DNA from: Prochlorococcus sp. AG-347-L21
GTDB lineage: Bacteria > Cyanobacteriota > Cyanobacteriia > PCC-6307 > Cyanobiaceae
Direction of reading: 5' to 3'
DNA: 42,311 nt
NCBI GenBank assembly: GCA_003278875.1
Contig: QCCQ01000010.1
Coordinates: 1 to 42,311 of the forward strand
Part shown: one piece after another, positions 37,789-42,311 of the stretch
Layout of the letters: every line of letters begins with the position of its first letter
Position numbering within the stretch: position 1 is the stretch's first letter
Program-made: the position numbers and the translations under genes
Notes under the pieces: model-generated
Told to the model about the DNA's origin: nothing
What the model saw: only the letters and a program-made list of their open reading frames with translations
The model's database searches: none

Positions 37789-39492
37789 TTAATTTAAATA
37801 ATAAATATCTAGAAATTTTTTCGCTCTTGTAACAGCAGTATAAAATAATCTTCTTTCAAAATTATCTCTGCAAAAGATATTTTCATTATCTTTTTTTTCT
37901 TCTATAGCATATTGATTTCTTCTATAGTTTTGCGACCATAAAATGCATACTTTTTCAGATTCACTCCCTTGAGATTTATGAATAGTAATGGCTATTGCTG
38001 GCACAACATTTTCTAAATTAGAGGGATCAATTAATGTGACAATTTCTTCGTTATTATCATTAAATTTTCTAAAAAGATATTTTCTTTTATTTTTTAAACC
38101 TATAAGTACACCTATATCCCCATTTGACAAACCAAGTTCATTATTATTTTTTGTACACATGATCGGGACACCTTCTTTAAGAGTTTTTAGGTCATAGGGT
38201 TTTTTTTGACCAAAAACAATTTCATTCAAATATTCAATACTCCATATACCGGAATTTTTTTCGCATAAAATCAAGTGACTTTGCAAATCCAGAAATATCT
38301 TATCTACTAATTCTTTTTCATAAAGCAATAAATTATCAATACCTTCATCAAATATATATTTTTTTTTACTTAAATTTGAAGTTGAAAGATTTAACTTTTT
38401 TAGATGACTTGTAATCGAAAAAAATAGATCTTTTGGAATATCTTTTTCTCTAATTTTTGAAATAGTAACTTCTTTTGAATTATTATCTTTTTCCAATTCG
38501 TTTATCTTTTGATTAAGTAAAGAAGAATCATTATTAAATATTAAGCTACTAATTAATGCTATATCTCCAATATTTCTATAAGTTTTTTCTAAATTTACGA
38601 CACAAGATTTAATTGAACTACTATCACCATAGTCAAACAAATAATTCCAAATAGAACAGTTATTTACTGGAGACAATTGATTTTTATCTCCAACTAAAAT
38701 AATTTTACAGTCCTTTGCTAGCAAATTTAAAACTGATTCAATCAAATCGATATTAACCATTGACATTTCATCAATTATGAAAATATCAAGCTCTTTTAGT
38801 TTAAATTTCAACTTAAGAGATTTATTTTGAGAATTTAAAATCCATCTATGTAAAGTTTGAAATTCTATTTGGTCTAGAAATTTGCTAACGGAAATATTTT
38901 TTTTATCATTAAGAGCTTCTTTTAGACGAGCTGTAGCTTTACCCGTTGGAGCAGACAAGCCAATATTTAAAAATTTATCAATTTGAAGGAGTTCAAATAT
39001 TAACTTTATTATTAAAGTGGTTTTACCTGTACCAGGTCCTCCTTGAAGGAAAACTAAGTTTGAATATTTAAATATATTTTTAATTTGATCAATTTTATTA
39101 TCATCTTTATAAATTATCAAGTTCTTTAAATTATCTGTATCTATTTTTTTTAGAAATGAATTTATAACTCTTTCTATCTTTGTCGACCATTTTGATAGTG
39201 ATAATTTTCTATTTAATAATTTAAATGGAGAATTAAGGGAACCTATCAAACCTATATTTTTTAGAACATCTATATGTTTATTGGGCCAGCCATCTTCTAA
39301 CAATTCAAAGATTATTAAACTTTCATCTACATCAATAATAGTTTCACCATTTTTTTCAAACTCTAACAAAATTCTTATTACATCTTTTACGAAATTTGCA
39401 TATTTTTTTTCATTGAATTTGAAAATACCTAAGATTAAATTAAATATATGATCATATTGAAACTTTTCAATATCAGTAGTAGTTTTAGTCAT
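37789..39492 (-). CDS. recD: Exodeoxyribonuclease V alpha subunit (RecD helicase)
   Basis: A 567-residue superfamily 1B helicase. A helical N-terminal region (1-140) precedes Walker A QGGPGTGKTTL at 150-160; then IIDEMSMVN (motif II), LVGDKNQLSPV (motif III), and the C-terminal AITIHKSQGSE with RRLFYTAVTRAKK (motifs V and VI). It is the 5'-3' motor of the RecBCD end-processing enzyme. It starts 1 nt after recB on the same strand. Length is close to E. coli RecD (608). Confidence 0.93.
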   Translation of the reverse strand: MTKTTTDIEKFQYDHIFNLILGIFKFNEKKYANFVKDVIRILLEFEKNGETIIDVDESLIIFELLEDGWPNKHIDVLKNIGLIGSLNSPFKLLNRKLSLSKWSTKIERVINSFLKKIDTDNLKNLIIYKDDNKIDQIKNIFKYSNLVFLQGGPGTGKTTLIIKLIFELLQIDKFLNIGLSAPTGKATARLKEALNDKKNISVSKFLDQIEFQTLHRWILNSQNKSLKLKFKLKELDIFIIDEMSMVNIDLIESVLNLLAKDCKIILVGDKNQLSPVNNCSIWNYLFDYGDSSSIKSCVVNLEKTYRNIGDIALISSLIFNNDSSLLNQKINELEKDNNSKEVTISKIREKDIPKDLFFSITSHLKKLNLSTSNLSKKKYIFDEGIDNLLLYEKELVDKIFLDLQSHLILCEKNSGIWSIEYLNEIVFGQKKPYDLKTLKEGVPIMCTKNNNELGLSNGDIGVLIGLKNKRKYLFRKFNDNNEEIVTLIDPSNLENVVPAIAITIHKSQGSESEKVCILWSQNYRRNQYAIEEKKDNENIFCRDNFERRLFYTAVTRAKKFLDIYYLN

Positions 39493-39493
39493 T

Positions 39494-42311
39494 CTAAAAA
39501 AGTTTATCTAAATAATTAATTCTTTTTAAAGGAGCTTTGCCAATAAAAATACCTGGAGATATATCTTTCGACTTAGATTTTTCAAATAATTCAAAATCTG
39601 GCAATCCCTTTAAAAACAAGTAAATATATCCTCCTAGATGTTTATGTGGTTGATAATTTTTAAGTCGCCACTTTAATAATCTATGTAATGCTAATAAATA
39701 AAGATGAGATTGCAACGGATAATGATGTTTAATCATTTCATTTCTCATATTTTCATAGTTATAGTTTCTTGGTAAACAATCACTATTATCACTGCCAGAA
39801 ATTAAATTACTTTTCCAATCAATTACCCACCATTTACTATCTTCTAATTTATTACCTACAGGGAAAACACAATCAATACATCCTGAATGAAAGCCTTTAT
39901 TCATAATTTGAAGATCATTTATTTTGTTTGCATATTCTTCACCAAATTCATATTCCTGATCTAAAAAAAAGCATTTTGATATGTCATTAGAATTAATATT
40001 TCTCCCTTCATAAGATAGGGTTAAATCATATTTAAGTTCCTTAATTAAGTATTCATTTGGAATATCAACTAGTTTCTTATTTTGTAATTCGCTTCCTAAA
40101 GATATATTTATAATCCTTAAAATCGCATCTTTTACTTTAAAAACCAGAGCAGTATCGATTTGATGAAAGTTCAATTCCTCAATAATTAAATCAATTAATT
40201 CTTGATTATTATCGTTTCTAAATTCAAATCTTTCTATTATTTTGTGCAGGCAAGTCCCAGCAATAGTTCCTTTTGGGAATTCACTTAAGGGATTTGGATA
40301 AGAAAAATAATTAGGATAAATCTTTGATTTCCTAAGAATAGAATCTTTGATAATTGATATATTATCTTCATAATCTTTATATTGATTAATGACCGAATCA
40401 ATATTTTTATCTTTGCGTATCCAAGAAGAATAACTTGAATAAGAAATAAATTGATCAGAATTAAAATCATTAGATATTTTTTTATTAAAGTTATCGATTT
40501 TCCAAAGATTATTATTCAATCGGTTGGTTTGGAACTTAGCAAAAATTCCTTTTATTTTCTCTTTTTCCATTCTGATTTCAAAAGTAGATTTATAAATATC
40601 GATATTTTCCAAATTATTAAGTAAATCATTATTTAAAATGTTATTTGTATCTTCTAAATCATTAAAAACAATAATTTTATATTTGCTCCTTGTAAGTGCT
40701 ACATAAATTAACCTCTCACTCTCTTTAAATAAATCTTCTTCTTCTATTAATTTAAATTTTTCAACCTTCGTATAATTATTAGAAATATTAATGTATATAT
40801 CTCTATCAATATTTGATTTCCAAAGAGGACCTTTAATTTTATTTGACTTATTTGAAATAATGGAGAGATATGGACATATTACTATTTCAAATTCCAGACC
40901 CTTACTACTATGAATGGTAGAAAGATTTATTCCATTTTGAAGATTATAAGCATTCGTCAAGAAATCTTCTCCAGTACAAGTTCTTAAAATATGATCTAAC
41001 TGATTTTTATACCAGATAAAGACTTTATTGAGATTAAAATCATTATTCATTAATTCTATTTCAACAATTTCTGAAATTTGAAATAAATTTGAATTTAAAT
41101 CTGAATCTTGAATAATCGAGGATGACTTGTAATTTATAAGGAGTTCATTAACAATGTTTAAAAAACCTTTTTCTCTTAGTTCTTGAGACCAAGTAATGCA
41201 TTTATTAAATAAAATTTCTACATTATTACTAATTCCATCATCAAGTAAATCTTCTAAATCTATTTCTATAAACTTTGAAGTAGCAAGCAAATTTATCTTT
41301 TTAAAAGACCTTGGATTTAATAAACATTCAATGAATAAAAACACTAGAGAACTTGCTTCTGTATCAAATATATTTTGTTTATTTTGAATTTTGCATGGGA
41401 GGTTAAACTGATTTAATTTTTTTTTAAAATCTAAGCATTGAGCATTATTTAATGTAAGAATCGCAATTTTATTAATATCAATCTCTTTATTATCTAAAAT
41501 AAAGTTAACTATGTAATTAGTAACAAGATCCTCTACATAAGTCTCTTTTTTTGAAAATTCTACAATTTCAAACACATCCTTAAATTTAAATTCAGAATTA
41601 ATATTTTGATTAATCCTAGAGGTTAATTTCCTATAATTTAATTTTGATTGTTTAAGTCCATTCTTATAAAGTTTATTAAGAACTTCGATTAACTTTTTTG
41701 AGGATCTATAGTTATCTGTAAGACTAAAAACTTCGATTGCATTAGATCTTGCATCTAAGTAAGTTTCAATATCTCCACCTCTAAATTTATAGATCGCTTG
41801 TTTCGGATCACCTACACAAAGTAAAAAATGATTTTTTGTATTAAAGAACTTTTTTATTAAATTCCACTGAGTAATATCTGTATCTTGAAACTCATCTACT
41901 AAGACACATTTAAATCTTTTTTGAATTTTAGAAAGAGTATCACTATTGCTTATTTCTGAGTCTAGAAATGTATTTTCTACAGTCTTTATAAGATCATTGA
42001 AGTTGTAAATAGAAAAACTTTTCTTTAATTCAATTAATTTTATATAAGCTAACTGGGTAAATATTCTTACAAATTCGGTATAGAAACCTTCTTTTATTTT
42101 ATAAATTTTATCTTGTAAAAAATTAAATTTAGTAAAATCTAATTTTAGATTATATTTATTAATTTCTTTAGATATATTTTCATTATAAAAATATTTAGAT
42201 AAAATATCATCTTTAGAAATATCATATATAAAATCAATTATATTATTAGAATTAAGACTTTTGTTAATCTCTTCAATCCAACAAATTATTTGATTAAACT
42301 TATCATTTCTT
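39494..42311 (-). CDS. recB: Exodeoxyribonuclease V beta subunit (RecB), N terminus outside window
   Basis: The minus-strand frame is open from the TAG at 39,494-39,496 to the window edge, about 939 codons. A GTG at 41,575 is not the start: upstream of it the same frame encodes helicase motif II DEFQDT (41,879-41,896), motif III GDPKQAIYKFRGGD (about 41,771-41,812) and LTDNYRSS (about 41,699-41,722). Downstream are STIHSSKGLEFEIV, the motif VI-like ERLIYVALTRSK, and the C-terminal nuclease (AGTCLHKIIERF, GCIDCVF, and VIDWKSN at about 39,806-39,826). The first P loop lies beyond the window. Partner of recD; recC is not in this window. Confidence 0.93.
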   Translation of the reverse strand, partial: RNDKFNQIICWIEEINKSLNSNNIIDFIYDISKDDILSKYFYNENISKEINKYNLKLDFTKFNFLQDKIYKIKEGFYTEFVRIFTQLAYIKLIELKKSFSIYNFNDLIKTVENTFLDSEISNSDTLSKIQKRFKCVLVDEFQDTDITQWNLIKKFFNTKNHFLLCVGDPKQAIYKFRGGDIETYLDARSNAIEVFSLTDNYRSSKKLIEVLNKLYKNGLKQSKLNYRKLTSRINQNINSEFKFKDVFEIVEFSKKETYVEDLVTNYIVNFILDNKEIDINKIAILTLNNAQCLDFKKKLNQFNLPCKIQNKQNIFDTEASSLVFLFIECLLNPRSFKKINLLATSKFIEIDLEDLLDDGISNNVEILFNKCITWSQELREKGFLNIVNELLINYKSSSIIQDSDLNSNLFQISEIVEIELMNNDFNLNKVFIWYKNQLDHILRTCTGEDFLTNAYNLQNGINLSTIHSSKGLEFEIVICPYLSIISNKSNKIKGPLWKSNIDRDIYINISNNYTKVEKFKLIEEEDLFKESERLIYVALTRSKYKIIVFNDLEDTNNILNNDLLNNLENIDIYKSTFEIRMEKEKIKGIFAKFQTNRLNNNLWKIDNFNKKISNDFNSDQFISYSSYSSWIRKDKNIDSVINQYKDYEDNISIIKDSILRKSKIYPNYFSYPNPLSEFPKGTIAGTCLHKIIERFEFRNDNNQELIDLIIEELNFHQIDTALVFKVKDAILRIINISLGSELQNKKLVDIPNEYLIKELKYDLTLSYEGRNINSNDISKCFFLDQEYEFGEEYANKINDLQIMNKGFHSGCIDCVFPVGNKLEDSKWWVIDWKSNLISGSDNSDCLPRNYNYENMRNEMIKHHYPLQSHLYLLALHRLLKWRLKNYQPHKHLGGYIYLFLKGLPDFELFEKSKSKDISPGIFIGKAPLKRINYLDKLF

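Noticed and set aside
41196..41575. GTG at 41,575 as the recB start
   Set aside because: The frame stays open upstream to the window edge and encodes RecB helicase motifs.

Overview
The window is AT-rich, gene-dense bacterial DNA with short intergenic gaps and no insertion sequence, prophage, CRISPR array or rRNA that I can see. The gene set points to a marine picocyanobacterium, most likely a high-light-adapted Prochlorococcus. The evidence is the plant-type ferredoxin-NADP reductase (petH) without a phycobilisome-linker domain, a PsbP-like lipoprotein, a SasA clock kinase with its KaiB-like domain, OpcA/Zwf, corrin biosynthesis (cobB), a chloroplast-like tRNA-Glu, very low GC and extreme compaction. 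The genus call is from remembered gene content and protein sequences, not a database search.

Layout from left to right. 1-2.4 kb: the 3' end of leuA, a small membrane protein, and a convergent membrane-bound HD phosphohydrolase resembling PgpH. 2.5-4.8 kb: folD, a prenyl diphosphate synthase (crtE-like) and a divergent PAP2-family protein. 4.8-10.3 kb, minus strand: petH, then zwf-opcA-cobB packed with gaps of 2-3 nt. 10.4-14.4 kb: an SRPBCC protein, tRNA-Glu(UUC), sasA, two unrecognised genes and prs. 14.6-18.4 kb: malQ, a RodZ-like HTH membrane protein and a UbiB/ABC1 kinase. 18.5-20.8 kb: an Orn/Lys/Arg decarboxylase and cdsA. 20.8-25.9 kb, minus strand: rimI, clpC, an iron-type dehydrogenase and an alpha/beta hydrolase. 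26-31.6 kb: a tight plus-strand run lysA-cdaA-uppS-bioB-trhO-unknown. 31.6-33.8 kb: lipA and recR on the minus strand, and the PsbP-like lipoprotein on the plus strand. 33.8-42.3 kb, minus strand: recB (5' end beyond the window), recD, deaD, a small Cys-containing exported protein and an ABC exporter.

Themes. The oxidative pentose phosphate branch (zwf, its activator opcA) lies beside photosynthetic NADPH production (petH) and close to the clock output kinase (sasA). Both sides of c-di-AMP metabolism appear to be present: a CdaA-type cyclase (about 27.4 kb) and a PgpH-like phosphodiesterase (about 0.9 kb) that has lost its extracellular domain. Lipid and envelope precursor genes (cdsA, uppS, the prenyl synthase) are scattered among them. 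The most notable non-coding signal is the deaD leader. It has two abutting inverted repeats, the second ending 4 nt before the AUG and burying the only Shine-Dalgarno-like AGG.

No gap between genes exceeds 300 bp. The longest, 14,400-14,645, holds only AT-rich sequence with a weak promoter candidate and an AT palindrome. I saw no frameshifted or broken genes. I did not find a clearly new multi-gene system; the window is mostly core genome, with a few regulatory and domain-architecture oddities listed under findings.
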